Below are positions 45,156 to 56,488 of a stretch of DNA of 64,000 nucleotides, one piece after another. Under the pieces are notes generated by a model that worked only from the letters and a program-made list of their open reading frames with translations, did not search any database and was not told the DNA's origin. The DNA lies in the NCBI GenBank assembly GCA_021845985.1, contig JAJZES010000033.1, forward strand, positions 1 to 64,000, read 5' to 3'. Numbering within the stretch: position 1 is the stretch's first letter; every line of letters starts with the position of its first letter. Origin of the DNA: Pseudomonadota bacterium (GTDB lineage Bacteria; Pseudomonadota; Alphaproteobacteria; Acetobacterales; Acetobacteraceae). Both the position numbers and the translations under genes were made by a program.

Positions 45156-45182
45156 CCCGACGCCCGCACCGTGGGCGTCGGG
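45156..45182. terminator. palindromic terminator-like hairpin between epimerase gene and gyrB
   Basis: CCCGACGCCC and GGGCGTCGGG form a perfect 10-bp stem with a 7-base loop, 29 bases after the epimerase stop and 23 bases after the gyrB stop on the other strand. It shares its stem and the following GAGC with the hairpin at 22131-22157. It probably serves both converging transcripts. Confidence 0.6.
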
Positions 45183-45205
45183 AGCGGTCCCGGCGCCGCC
45201 GCGTC

Positions 45206-47683
<2,478 letters not shown>

Positions 47684-48829
47684 CTATTCCGGCGCGGCTT
47701 CGGCCGCCCTCGCGAGCGTGTTGTCGGCGACCTGCCAGAACTCGGCACGCCCGGCGAGCGGCTGGAACACCTCGGCATCGGTGCCGGTCAGCAGCGCCTG
47801 CGCCGGCAGCCGGGCCAGCGCGGCGAACAGCGCCGCCCGCCGCGCGGCGTCCAGATGCACCGCCGGTTCGTCGAGCAGCAGCAGCGGCGCGAAGCCGCGC
47901 GCCTCGGCCAGCAGGGCGGCATGGCCGAGCACGACGCCGATCAGCAGCGCCTTCTGCTGGCCGGTGCTGGCCTGCCCGGCGGGCTGGAGGCTGGCGGCAT
48001 CGGCCAGCGTCATGTCGGCGCGATGGGCGCCGGTGGCGGCCGAGCCGGCGGCGGCGTCGCGCGTCCGCCCGGCGGCGAGGCTGCGGCGCAGCCACTCCTC
48101 GGCGTCGAGCGCCGGCCCGGCGCCGAGCCGCTCGGCGATCGGGCAGCGCAGGCCGAGCAGCGCCACCGGGAACGGCGCGGCGGCGCCGGTGGCCAGCGCG
48201 GCGTTGAGCCGCCGTGCCAAAGCGAGGCGCGCCGCGGTCACCGCCACGCCGTGCCGGGCCATCGCATCCTCCAGCCCGGCCAGCCACGCCGCATCGGCGC
48301 CGCCGCCGCCGAGCAGGCGGTTGCGGCTGGCCATCGCCGTGTCATGGGCGGCGACCTCGCCGGCGTGGCCGGGTTCCAGGGCGAACACCAGCCGGTCGAG
48401 AAAGCGCCGGCGGCCGGCGGCCCCCTCCTGAAACAGCCGGTCCATCTGCGGGGTCAGCCAGACCGCGGCGACATGCGCGCTCAGCGCCGCCTGGCTGCGC
48501 GGCGCGGCGCCGTCGAGGCGGAACACCCGCCGGTCGGGCGGGCCGCCGGGCGGCGTGCCGGTGCCGATGTCGATTTCCCCGCCCGGTGTGGCGAAGCGGC
48601 CGGCGACGGCCCATTCGGCGCTGCCGTGCGCCGCCAGATCAGCAATGCGGGCGCCGCGCAGGCCGCGGCCGGGCACCAGCAGCGACACCGCCTCCAGCAG
48701 ATTGGTCTTGCCGCTGCCATTGGCGCCCGACAGCACCAGGATGCGGGCGCCCGGCCGCCATGTAAGCGTCGGGTAATTGCGAAAATGCGAGAGGGTAAGC
48801 CTCGTCAGCCGCAGCGCCGGCGCGCTCAC
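47684..48829 (-). CDS. recF: DNA replication and repair protein RecF
   Basis: 381 residues from a GTG start whose GTGA overlaps the dnaN stop, so translation is coupled to dnaN. The SMC-like ATPase has LSGANGSGKTNLLEAVSLL (Walker A), a signature near ASTGQQKALLIG, and Walker B LLLLDEPAVHLD. RecF binds gapped DNA and helps RecOR load RecA at stalled forks. The gene sits in its classic position between dnaN and gyrB. Confidence 0.95.
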   Translation of the reverse strand: MSAPALRLTRLTLSHFRNYPTLTWRPGARILVLSGANGSGKTNLLEAVSLLVPGRGLRGARIADLAAHGSAEWAVAGRFATPGGEIDIGTGTPPGGPPDRRVFRLDGAAPRSQAALSAHVAAVWLTPQMDRLFQEGAAGRRRFLDRLVFALEPGHAGEVAAHDTAMASRNRLLGGGGADAAWLAGLEDAMARHGVAVTAARLALARRLNAALATGAAAPFPVALLGLRCPIAERLGAGPALDAEEWLRRSLAAGRTRDAAAGSAATGAHRADMTLADAASLQPAGQASTGQQKALLIGVVLGHAALLAEARGFAPLLLLDEPAVHLDAARRAALFAALARLPAQALLTGTDAEVFQPLAGRAEFWQVADNTLARAAEAAPE

Positions 48830-49950
48830 ACCCGCATCGGCATGAGCACGTAAAGGGCGCTCGGATCGGCGGCGTCCTGCACCACGGTCGGCGCGGCGCC
48901 GTCGGAGAAGCGGAACTCGATCTCGCGGTCGATCTGGTCGGTGATGTCGGTCAGGTAGCGCGCCTGAAAGCCGATTTCGAGCGGCGTCGAATCGTATTTC
49001 ACCCGCTCCCCGTCGAGCTCCTCCTTGGCCGCGCCCTGGTCGGGCGAGGACGCCGAAAGGGTCAGTAGATTGCGCTCGATGGCCAGTTTCACCGGGCGCG
49101 ACCGCTCGGCCGAGATCGCCGCGACGCGGCCGACGGCGTCGGAAAAATCCTTCTTTCCGACGCGCAGCACCTTGTCGTTATCGCGCGGGATGACCCGCTC
49201 GTATTCGGGGAAGGTGCCGTCGATCAGCTTGCTGGTCAGCGTCACCGGACCGGCCTTGAACTGGATGCGCGTCTCCGACAGGGCGACGTCAACCTCGGCG
49301 GTGGTCTCGTCGAGCAGCTTGCGCAATTCGACGACGGTTTTGCGCGGCACGATGACGCCGGGGATTTTGCCCGCCCCCTCCGGCAGCGCCACCTGAAAGC
49401 GCGCCAGCCGGTGGCCGTCGGTGGCCACCGCGCGCAGCACCGGCACCCCGTCGCTGTCCGCCGCATGCAGATAGATGCCGTTGAGATAGTAGCGCGTTTC
49501 CTCGGTCGAGATGGCGAAGCGGGTGCGGTCGATGAGGTTGCGCAGGTCGTGCGCCGACAGGGCGAAGCGATACGACAGCGTCCCCGCCGTCATCGACGGG
49601 AAATCATCGGTCGGCAGCACCACCAGCGTCGTGGCGTAGCGTCCGGCGCGCAGCCCGAGCTGAGCGTCGCCGCCGGCATGGTCGAGCTGGATCTCGGCGC
49701 CCTCGGGCAGCTTGCGGACGATCTCATAGAGGGTGGCGGCGGGGGCGGTGCAGGCGCCGTCGGTCATGCTGGTCGCAGGCACTTCCTCGACCACGGCGAT
49801 TTCCATGTCGGTCGCGGTCAGCGTCAGCCGGACATCCTTGGCCTCGATCTTGACATTGGCCAGGATGGGGATGGTGTTGCGCTTCTCGACGACGCTCTGG
49901 ACATGGGCCAGCGCCTTGAGCAGCGCCGCGCGGTCGGCCTTGATCTTCAT
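48826..49950 (-). CDS. dnaN: DNA polymerase III subunit beta (sliding clamp)
   Basis: 374 residues forming three repeated clamp domains. It starts MKIKADRAALLKALAHVQ, has EIVRKLPEGAEIQL and the typical FSDAVGRVAAISAERSR in the third domain, and ends in VLMPMRV, the usual C-terminus lining the partner-binding pocket. It encircles DNA and tethers polymerases. It lies 79 bases after dnaA and overlaps recF. Confidence 0.97.
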   Translation of the reverse strand: MKIKADRAALLKALAHVQSVVEKRNTIPILANVKIEAKDVRLTLTATDMEIAVVEEVPATSMTDGACTAPAATLYEIVRKLPEGAEIQLDHAGGDAQLGLRAGRYATTLVVLPTDDFPSMTAGTLSYRFALSAHDLRNLIDRTRFAISTEETRYYLNGIYLHAADSDGVPVLRAVATDGHRLARFQVALPEGAGKIPGVIVPRKTVVELRKLLDETTAEVDVALSETRIQFKAGPVTLTSKLIDGTFPEYERVIPRDNDKVLRVGKKDFSDAVGRVAAISAERSRPVKLAIERNLLTLSASSPDQGAAKEELDGERVKYDSTPLEIGFQARYLTDITDQIDREIEFRFSDGAAPTVVQDAADPSALYVLMPMRV

Positions 49951-50029
49951 TGCGGCATCCTCACGGCGCGTGGATTTGTGGCCGGGCAGTCTAGCCGCCG
50001 CGCGCGGCGCTGCAAAGCCGCCGCGTTTG

Positions 50030-51565
50030 TCAGCTCTCCAGCATGCGCCGCAGCAGGTCCACGTCCTCGGCGAAGGTGGCGTCGCGCTCCATCAGTTCGG
50101 TGACGCGCTGCACCGCGTGCATCACCGTGGTATGGTCGCGGTTGCCGAACTTGCGGCCGATCTCGGGCAGCGAGCGGCTGGTGAGCTGCTTGGCCAGGAA
50201 CATCGCCACCTGCCGCGGCCGGGCGACGGCGCGGGCGCGGCGGGCCGAGGACATGTCGGTCAGCCGGATGTTCCAGTGCTCGGCGACACGCTTCTGGATT
50301 TCCTCGATGCTGATGCGCCGGTCATGCGCCTTGAGGATGTCGTGCAGCACCTCCTGGGTGGTCTCCAGGGTGATGGCGCGGCCGAACAGATTGGCGTGCG
50401 CGATCAGCCGGTTCAGCGCCCCCTCCAGCTCGCGCACATTGGAGGTGATCTTGTGCGCCAGGAACTCGATGACCTTGGCCGAGACGTCGATGCCGGCGCG
50501 CGCCGCCTTGGCGCCGAGGATGGAGATGCGCAGCTCGTAGGTGGTGGCATGCAGATCGGCCACCATGCCGCAGCCGAGCCGGGTGCGGACACGGTCCTCC
50601 AGGCCCGACAGGTCGGAGGGCGATTTGTCGGCCGACACCACGATCTGCTTGCCGGCATCGACCAGCGCATTGAAGGTGTGGAAGAATTCTTCCTGCGTCG
50701 CGTCCTTGCCGATGAGGAATTGCAGATCGTCGATCATCAGCACATCGACGCTGCGCAACTGCTCCTTGAACTCCATCGTCGCCTGGCTGCGGATGGCGGC
50801 GATGAAGCGGTACATGAACCGCTCGGCCGACATATAGGCGACGGTCGCCGGCCGCGCCCCGCCGGCCAGTTCCCAGGCGATGGCGTGCATCAGATGGGTT
50901 TTGCCCAGCCCGACGCCGCCATAGAGGAACAGCGGGTTGAACCCGACCGAGGCCGGTTGCGCGGCGACGCGGCGGGCGCAGGCATAGGCGAATTCGTTCG
51001 GCTTGCCGACGATGAAGCTGTCGAAGGTGAAGCGCGGATCGAGCGGTGCCTCGCCGCCGCGGTCGTCGGCCCGCGGCGGGTCGCCGCGCGACCCGTCTGG
51101 TCGCGAAAAGTCGGGTCGATGTGCGGCAGCGGGCTGCATGGCGGATGCAACGGGCGCGACGGCGACTGGTTCGCCGGCGGTCGGCTCGCCCGGTGCAGCG
51201 CCGTCGGCCGCGCGGGTATCGCCCGCCGCATCGGCGACACGGATATCGACACGGCGGACGCGCCGGTTCTCCATCTGCCACAGGGCGCTGAGCCGGTCGG
51301 CGTAATGGCTGCGCACCCAATCGCGCAGAAAGCGCGTCGGCAGGCGCACCGTCAGTTCATCGCCGTCGAGGCTGCCGAGCGACATCTGACGCAGCCAAGT
51401 GCGGTACTCGACATCGCCGACTTCGCTTTGCAGCCGGCCGCGCACCCGCGCCCACTGGTCGGCAAGCTGTCGCTCGCTGTGTTGCGTCGGGTGCGATGCG
51501 TCGCCGCGGGCTGGGTGTTCGATCACGTTGCCGCCGTCCCTCCCCGCTGACATCGCAATCCCCAC
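50030..51565 (-). CDS. dnaA: chromosomal replication initiator protein DnaA
   Basis: 511 residues: a helicase-loading domain I (WARVRGRLQSEVGDVEYRTW), a Pro/Asp-rich linker of about 90 residues, an AAA+ domain with Walker A YGGVGLGKTHL near residue 215 and Walker B VLMIDDLQFL, and the C-terminal DNA-binding domain with SLPEIGRKFGNRDHTTVMHA. It unwinds the origin. The start may be ATG 51565 or the nearby in-frame ATG at 51553. It leads the leftward dnaA-dnaN-recF-gyrB set, with rpsT upstream. Confidence 0.97.
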   Translation of the reverse strand: MGIAMSAGRDGGNVIEHPARGDASHPTQHSERQLADQWARVRGRLQSEVGDVEYRTWLRQMSLGSLDGDELTVRLPTRFLRDWVRSHYADRLSALWQMENRRVRRVDIRVADAAGDTRAADGAAPGEPTAGEPVAVAPVASAMQPAAAHRPDFSRPDGSRGDPPRADDRGGEAPLDPRFTFDSFIVGKPNEFAYACARRVAAQPASVGFNPLFLYGGVGLGKTHLMHAIAWELAGGARPATVAYMSAERFMYRFIAAIRSQATMEFKEQLRSVDVLMIDDLQFLIGKDATQEEFFHTFNALVDAGKQIVVSADKSPSDLSGLEDRVRTRLGCGMVADLHATTYELRISILGAKAARAGIDVSAKVIEFLAHKITSNVRELEGALNRLIAHANLFGRAITLETTQEVLHDILKAHDRRISIEEIQKRVAEHWNIRLTDMSSARRARAVARPRQVAMFLAKQLTSRSLPEIGRKFGNRDHTTVMHAVQRVTELMERDATFAEDVDLLRRMLES

Positions 51566-51620
51566 TCCTCATTGCCGCCGCCGGCCAATGCCATGCCGAC
51601 GATTGGCGTCGCGGGCGCAA

Positions 51621-51681
51621 CTTGTCGCCACCAAACGGTGCGCAAACAACAAATCGCCAACAAACCGGATCATTTGTCGCC
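51621..51681. repeat. iteron-like repeats upstream of dnaA
   Basis: TCGCCACCAAAC (51625) and TCGCCAACAAAC (51654) match at 11 of 12 bases. A third, partial copy, TTTGTCGCC, ends at 51681 and matches CTTGTCGCC at 51621. The spacings are 29 and 23 bases. They may bind a regulator of dnaA; chance cannot be excluded in so short a pattern. Confidence 0.35.
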
Positions 51682-51852
51682 CAGGGAATACCCGCGGCCC
51701 GTGAAGTAATGAGTAAGCCTAAAGCTGGTCGCTGGCAATAGAAAACTGGGCAGCAGCGGCAGGCTCAAGACAATCTCATGTACAACACAGGTCAAAGAGG
51801 CGTCGGCTTGCTGCCGCGCTGCGTCCCGGGTTCGGCTGTGCTGTCGTCACAA

Positions 51853-51880
51853 TTCGGGCGCCGGCGCTCCGGCGCCCGAA
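51853..51880 (-). terminator. rpsT terminator hairpin
   Basis: TTCGGGCGCCGG and CCGGCGCCCGAA form a perfect 12-bp stem with a 4-base loop, 14 bases beyond the rpsT stop codon on the minus strand. The stem ends in AA/TT and is followed by TTGTG, a weak T-tract. Confidence 0.7.
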
Positions 51881-51894
51881 CCAGCCGTCGTCGG

Positions 51895-52164
51895 TCAGGT
51901 GGTCGGCAGCGCCTTGATCCGCGCCGACAGGCGGGACAATTTGCGTGATACCGTATTCAGATGCGACACGCCCTTGGTCACGGCGCGCTGCATTTCCGGC
52001 TGTGCCACCCGCAGCGCTTCGGCCGCCGCGGCGCGGTCGCCGCTGGCGATGGCCGTCTCGACCTTCTTGACGAAGGTGCGCATGCGCGAGGTACGCGCCT
52101 GGTTGCGTTCGGTGCGGCGTTCGGTCTGGCGGATGCGCTTGCGCGCCGATGCGTTGTTAGCCAT
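51895..52164 (-). CDS. rpsT: 30S ribosomal protein S20
   Basis: 89 residues, the full length of S20. It starts [20 protein letters not shown], is strongly basic and helical throughout, and contains [18 protein letters not shown] near its end. It binds 16S rRNA in the small subunit. It is a single gene upstream of dnaA in the same direction, a common alphaproteobacterial arrangement, and ends at a strong hairpin. Confidence 0.96.
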   Translation of the reverse strand: MANNASARKRIRQTERRTERNQARTSRMRTFVKKVETAIASGDRAAAAEALRVAQPEMQRAVTKGVSHLNTVSRKLSRLSARIKALPTT

Positions 52165-52409
52165 GTCTCTCTTCGATCACGAGAAATGCCATAAGGTTCA
52201 GCGCAGCCCGACACAACGTATCGGCGGCCGCAGCGAAGCGGAGTAAGGATCAAGGGCGCTGTGATAGGCAGCGCCGGCCGATGAGTCAAGCAAGCGTCGT
52301 CGTCGGTCGCCGGTCGGTTGGCGGCGGCGTTTGACCGGCCCGGCGGCGCACGGTAGGCGCCACCTTCTCACGGCGCGCAATTGGCTCACGGCGCGCAACC
52401 GGGGGAAAC

Positions 52410-53621
52410 GTGTCTCAGCCTGCCGCCGGCCGTTCGCGCTTCCGCACCGTGTTCGGGCCCGGCCTCGTGGTCATGCTGGCCGACAGCGATGTCGGCAGCA
52501 TCATCACCGCCGGGCAGAGCGGTCGGCAATGGGGCTACCGGCTGCTGCTGCTGCAGTTCGCGCTGATGCCGGTGCTCTACATCGTGCAGGAACTGGCGGT
52601 GCGGCTCGCCCTGTTCACCGGCCGCGGCTATGGCGAGCTGGTGCGCGCCCGGCTCGGTCCGGGTCTCGCCGGTGTCGCCGCGGCCGGGCTGGTGGTGGCG
52701 ACGGCGGGGGCGCTGCTGACCGAGTTTTCCGGCGTCGCCGGGGTCGGCGCGTTGTTCGGCGTGCCGCGTGCCGTCACCCTGCCGCTGGCCGCGGCGGCGC
52801 TGCTGGCGGTGGTCGGCACCAACGCCTGGCGCCGGGTCGAGCGGGTGGCAATCGCGGTCGGGCTGTTCGAGCTGGCGTTTTTCGGCGTCGCCTGGGCGGC
52901 GCATCCCGATCTGCCGACGCTCGCTTCGCAGTCGCTGCAGCTGCCGCTGGGCGATCCCGACTATCGCGCCCTCGTCGCCGCCAATGTCGGCGCGCTGGTG
53001 TCGCCGTGGATGGTATTTTACCAGCAATCGGCCATCGCCGGCAAACGCCTCGGCCCGGCCTATCTCGCCGCCGCGCGCTGGGACACCGCCATCGGCGCGG
53101 TGGTGACGCAGCTCGTCATGGCCGCGGTACTGGTCGCCGCGGCGGCGACGCTCGGCGGGGCGACGCTGCCGGGTCGGCTCGATACGGTTGGCGCGCTGAG
53201 TGCGGCGCTGTCCCCGTTGCTCGGCGTCGGCGTCGGCCGCGTCGTGTTCGGCGCCGGCGTGCTGGGGGCGGCGCTGGTGGCGGCGATCGTCGCCTCGCAG
53301 GCGCTGTTCTGGGGCCTCGCCGAGGTCACCGGCCGCGACCGTCAGGCGCGGGGCAGTCGCCCGGCGGCTGGCGTCTATGTGCTCTGCGTCGCCGGGGCTT
53401 CGCTACTGGCGGGGGTGGCGCCCGATCTGGTGGCGCTCAATCTCGGCGTGCAGGTGATGAATGCGCTGCTGCTGCCGCTGGTGATCGCGCCGCTGGTGGT
53501 GCTGGCGGCGGGCGCGCTGCCGCCGCCGGCGCGGCTGCGCGGCGGCGGGCTGTGGGCGGCGGGCGCGCTCTGCGCCGCCACCTGCGGGCTTGGCCTGTGG
53601 TGCGCGATGGCGGCGCTTTGA
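52410..53621 (+). CDS. Nramp-related divalent metal transporter with altered metal motifs
   Basis: 403 residues from GTG 52410 with 10-11 hydrophobic segments in the Nramp (LeuT-fold) order. The first-helix metal motif DPGN is replaced by DSDVGS in MLADSDVGSIITAGQSG, and the sixth-helix MPH motif is replaced by SPWMVFYQQSAIAGK. Both changes are those expected in the Nramp-related magnesium transporter branch (NRMT) rather than in manganese/iron Nramps. Magnesium transport is therefore a reasonable but untested guess. The gene is divergent from rpsT and converges with the next gene. Confidence 0.8.
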   Translation: MSQPAAGRSRFRTVFGPGLVVMLADSDVGSIITAGQSGRQWGYRLLLLQFALMPVLYIVQELAVRLALFTGRGYGELVRARLGPGLAGVAAAGLVVATAGALLTEFSGVAGVGALFGVPRAVTLPLAAAALLAVVGTNAWRRVERVAIAVGLFELAFFGVAWAAHPDLPTLASQSLQLPLGDPDYRALVAANVGALVSPWMVFYQQSAIAGKRLGPAYLAAARWDTAIGAVVTQLVMAAVLVAAAATLGGATLPGRLDTVGALSAALSPLLGVGVGRVVFGAGVLGAALVAAIVASQALFWGLAEVTGRDRQARGSRPAAGVYVLCVAGASLLAGVAPDLVALNLGVQVMNALLLPLVIAPLVVLAAGALPPPARLRGGGLWAAGALCAATCGLGLWCAMAAL

Positions 53622-53624
53622 GCG

Positions 53625-54818
53625 CTAACTCCGGCAGGCCGGGTTGATCGGCAGGAACGCCTCGGCCGCCGCCAGCCTGCCGATCGGGGCGTAATAGTCC
53701 CACGCCGCCCGGCTTTCCTCCGGCCGCTTCACCCGCCAGATGCCGAGGTCGTACAGCACCCGGCCATCGGCGCGCAGCGTCGCCGGGGTGCCGAACAGAT
53801 CGACCGGCATCGCCCGCATCGCCGCGTTCACCGCCATTGCGTCGCGCGTCCCGGCCTGCGCCATGGCGCGCAGGAAATGCCGGGTGCTGGCATAGACCAT
53901 TGCCTGGTTCTTGGTCGGCATGGCGTGCCGCCCGGCGAAGAAGCGGCGGGCAAAGGCGCGGGTGCCGTCGTCCTGGTCCCAATAAAACCCGGTGGAGACC
54001 GTCAGACCCTGCGCCACTTTCAGCCCGAGCGCATGAATATCGGTAATATAGATCAGGAACCCGGCCAGTGTCTGCGCCCCGCCGGTGCCGAGGCCGAACT
54101 CGGCCGCCTGTTTGATCAGGGTGACCTGATCGCCACCGACCGCGGCCAGCCCGATCACCTTCGCCCGCGAGCTCTGTGCCTGCACCACCTGTGCCGAGAA
54201 ATCGCCGTTGCCGATGGGAAACCGGGCGCTGCCGATGACCCGGCCGCCATTGGCCTCGATCACCTGCGTCGCCGCCGCCTGCAGCGCCGCGCCGAAGCTG
54301 AAATCGACGGTGATGAAAAACCAGTCCGGCCGGCCCTCTGCGGTCAGCGTCTTGCCGATCGCGGTGGTCAGCGCGTGCGTGTCGTCGGCCCAGTGGCTGC
54401 TGATCGGCGCGCAGGTCTTGGCGGTGAAGGCGGTAACCGCGGCGGCGGTGATCATCACCGTGCGCTGCTTCTCGGCCGCCACCTGCTGCACCACCGCGGC
54501 CACCGGCGTCACCGGCAGGTCGGTGATGGCATCGACGCCCGCGTCGTACCAGTGCCGCGCCTGGATGGCGGCGACGTCGGGTTTGTTCAGCGTGTCGGCA
54601 TGCAGCACCTCGACCGGCCGGCCGAGCACCGTGCCGCCGTGATCCTGCACCGCCATGCGCGCCGCCGCCACCGAGCCGGCGCCGCCGCTGTCGGCATAGG
54701 GGCCGGCCTCGTCGGTCAGCACGCCGATGCGCACCGGCGCATCCTGCGCCCGTGCGCGCGTCGCTGCCAGCAGCGCCGCGCCGCCGAGCAAGGCGCGCCG
54801 TCCGAACCCGTTAGGCAT
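53625..54818 (-). CDS. branched-chain-amino-acid-type ABC substrate-binding protein
   Basis: 397 residues. The twin-Arg-like signal MPNGFGRRALLGGAALLAAT ends near ARAQ, followed by a Peripla_BP_6 (LivJ-like) fold: IGVLTDEAGPYADSGGAGSV, GVDAITDLPVTPVAAVVQ and WFFITVDFSFGAALQ. A GGGGAGAG upstream supports ATG 54818. No permease or ATPase genes are adjacent, so it is an orphan binding protein that may use a transporter encoded elsewhere or act as a sensor. It lies 23 bases after the P450 gene and is probably co-transcribed with it. Confidence 0.88.
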   Translation of the reverse strand: MPNGFGRRALLGGAALLAATRARAQDAPVRIGVLTDEAGPYADSGGAGSVAAARMAVQDHGGTVLGRPVEVLHADTLNKPDVAAIQARHWYDAGVDAITDLPVTPVAAVVQQVAAEKQRTVMITAAAVTAFTAKTCAPISSHWADDTHALTTAIGKTLTAEGRPDWFFITVDFSFGAALQAAATQVIEANGGRVIGSARFPIGNGDFSAQVVQAQSSRAKVIGLAAVGGDQVTLIKQAAEFGLGTGGAQTLAGFLIYITDIHALGLKVAQGLTVSTGFYWDQDDGTRAFARRFFAGRHAMPTKNQAMVYASTRHFLRAMAQAGTRDAMAVNAAMRAMPVDLFGTPATLRADGRVLYDLGIWRVKRPEESRAAWDYYAPIGRLAAAEAFLPINPACRS

Positions 54819-54841
54819 TGTGCTCTCCCCCCGCCGCCGGG

Positions 54842-56080
54842 TCATTGCACCCGCGCTGGCGCGATCTGGCAAGGCAGGCTGAGAAAGCCGCGAAACCGCG
54901 CCCGCATGCCGCGCACCGGCGCGCCTGCCGCCGCATAGTCGGGGAAACGCGCCAGGAACCGGCCGATCGCCACCGTCCCCTCCAGCCGGGCGAGGCTGAG
55001 GCCGGCGCAGGCATGGATGCCGGCGCCGAAGGCGACATGTCGGTTGGGGCTGCGCGCCACATCGAGCCGGTCGGGATCGGGGAACTGCGCCGGGTCGCGA
55101 TTGGCGGCGCCGATGCACAGCGTCACCGGCGTCCCAGCCGGCAGGTCCACCCCGCCCAGCGTCACCGGGCGGGTGGTGATGCGGTTGCCGAGCTGGTTGG
55201 AGCTTTCAAAGCGCAGAAACTCCTCGACCGCGCTGCGCATCAGCTCTGGCAAGGCAACCAGCCGGGCGCGCTCCGCCGGATGGTCGAGCAGGGCGGCGAG
55301 CGCATTGCCGATCAAGTTGGTGGTGGTCTCGTGCCCGGCATTGAGCAGGAAAATGCAGTTATGCAGCAATTCCGCCGCGCTCAGCCTGGTGCCATCCGCC
55401 TCGCCGGCGATCAGCCGGGTCAGCACGTCCTGCTCGGGGTCGCCGGGGGCGGCGCGGCGGCGCGCCACCAGATCCTCAAGATAGCTGAGAAACTGGCTGA
55501 CCGCGCGGTTGCCGCGGGCGTGCATCGCGGGCGAGAGGGTCGGCTCCAGCGCGCCGAGGATGGCGAGCGACCAGCCGCGCAACGGCGCCCGCTCCGCCAC
55601 CGGCACGCCGAGCAGGGTGCCGATCACCTCGACCGGGATGGCGGCGGCGAAATCCTCGATCAGATCGACGCTGCCGCGCGCGGCCATGCGGTCGAGCAGC
55701 CGATCGACCAGCGCCGTCAGCGCCGGTTCCATCGCGGCGATGGCGCGTGGGGTCAGCGCGCCGGCAATCAGCCGGCGGACGCGGCTGTGCCGCGGCGGAT
55801 CGTTGAACACGAGGCTGCTGGTGTGGTGGTCATAGAGCGGGGTGGCGCCGAATTTCGGCGCGAACTCGGCCTGCTTGTCGGAGCTGAAACGGTCGCTGTC
55901 GCGATAGACCTGCATCACCTCGGCATAGCGGGTCAGGAAATACCCGCCGTTGGCCAGCCGCTTCAACGGCGCGTGCCGGCGCAGCGCATGATAGGTCGGA
56001 TAGGGGTCGCGGTAGAACGCCTCGGTCAGCGCCGCGAGATCGAAGCTGTCGGCCAGTTCAGCAGATGCGGGACCGAGCAT
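54842..56080 (-). CDS. cytochrome P450
   Basis: 412 residues, a soluble bacterial class I P450. The oxygen-binding I-helix motif is NAGHETTTN, the K-helix ExxR is in VEEFLRFESS, and the heme loop FGAGIHACAG holds the ligand Cys358. The layout and length are normal. It would need a ferredoxin and reductase, which are not nearby. The substrate is unknown; the co-directional periplasmic binding protein gene suggests a shared catabolic role, but that is only proximity. Confidence 0.95.
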   Translation of the reverse strand: MLGPASAELADSFDLAALTEAFYRDPYPTYHALRRHAPLKRLANGGYFLTRYAEVMQVYRDSDRFSSDKQAEFAPKFGATPLYDHHTSSLVFNDPPRHSRVRRLIAGALTPRAIAAMEPALTALVDRLLDRMAARGSVDLIEDFAAAIPVEVIGTLLGVPVAERAPLRGWSLAILGALEPTLSPAMHARGNRAVSQFLSYLEDLVARRRAAPGDPEQDVLTRLIAGEADGTRLSAAELLHNCIFLLNAGHETTTNLIGNALAALLDHPAERARLVALPELMRSAVEEFLRFESSNQLGNRITTRPVTLGGVDLPAGTPVTLCIGAANRDPAQFPDPDRLDVARSPNRHVAFGAGIHACAGLSLARLEGTVAIGRFLARFPDYAAAGAPVRGMRARFRGFLSLPCQIAPARVQ

Positions 56081-56178
56081 GTCGCTGTCCGAGGCTGTGG
56101 GCGACCTGTCTCTTGCACCGCCGCGGCGGTCGCATTATCCATGGCCTGCCGGCCGGTCAAGCGCTTGGCGGCCGCGGC

Positions 56179-56252
56179 GCGGGCGTAGCTCAATGGCAGA
56201 GCCACAGATTTCCACTCTGAAGACGAGGGTTCGATTCCCTTCGCCCGCTCCA
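56179..56252 (+). tRNA. tRNA-Gly (TCC)
   Basis: The acceptor GCGGGCG (56179-56185) pairs with CGCCCGC (56242-56248), then discriminator T and encoded CCA. The D arm is GCTC/GAGC, the anticodon loop TTTCCAC gives anticodon TCC, and the T arm is GAGGG-TTCGATT-CCCTT. The outermost anticodon-stem pair (27-43) is A-A, a small irregularity. Confidence 0.93.
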
Positions 56253-56340
56253 GCCGCGGCACGCTGACCTCTGCCGCCGACTCAGCGTCGCCGGTCACCA
56301 GCGATAACGCCGCGGCCGGCGCGGTCAGCCGCGCGGCCGC

Positions 56341-56426
56341 TGGTGGAGGGGGTTGGATTCGAACCAACGTAGGCGTGCGCCAACGGATTTACAGTCCGTC
56401 CCCTTTAGCCACTCGGGCACCCCTCC
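56341..56426 (-). tRNA. tRNA-Tyr (GTA)
   Basis: Read on the minus strand: acceptor GGAGGGG, D arm with GAGTGGCTAAAGGGG, anticodon loop CTGTAAA with anticodon GTA, a long class II variable arm, T loop TTCGAATC, and 3' end CCCCTCC-A-CCA. The long variable arm and GTA are diagnostic of bacterial tRNA-Tyr. It is convergent with tRNA-Gly. Confidence 0.95.
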
Positions 56427-56488
56427 GGGCCTGCGGTCGGAGCGCGGGGTATCGCCATCCCCCGCCGCTGTCAACGCGGCGTGTGCAA

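Larger units (their letters stand above)
51566..51894. other. 329-base intergenic region between dnaA and rpsT
   Basis: The region contains the probable dnaA promoter and the rpsT terminator hairpin (51853-51880). Its part nearest dnaA is less G+C-rich than the surroundings and holds three TCGCC-centred repeats at 51625, 51654 and 51677. I found no consensus TTATCCACA boxes, so it is not evidently the replication origin. No coding sequence is supported. Confidence 0.5.
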
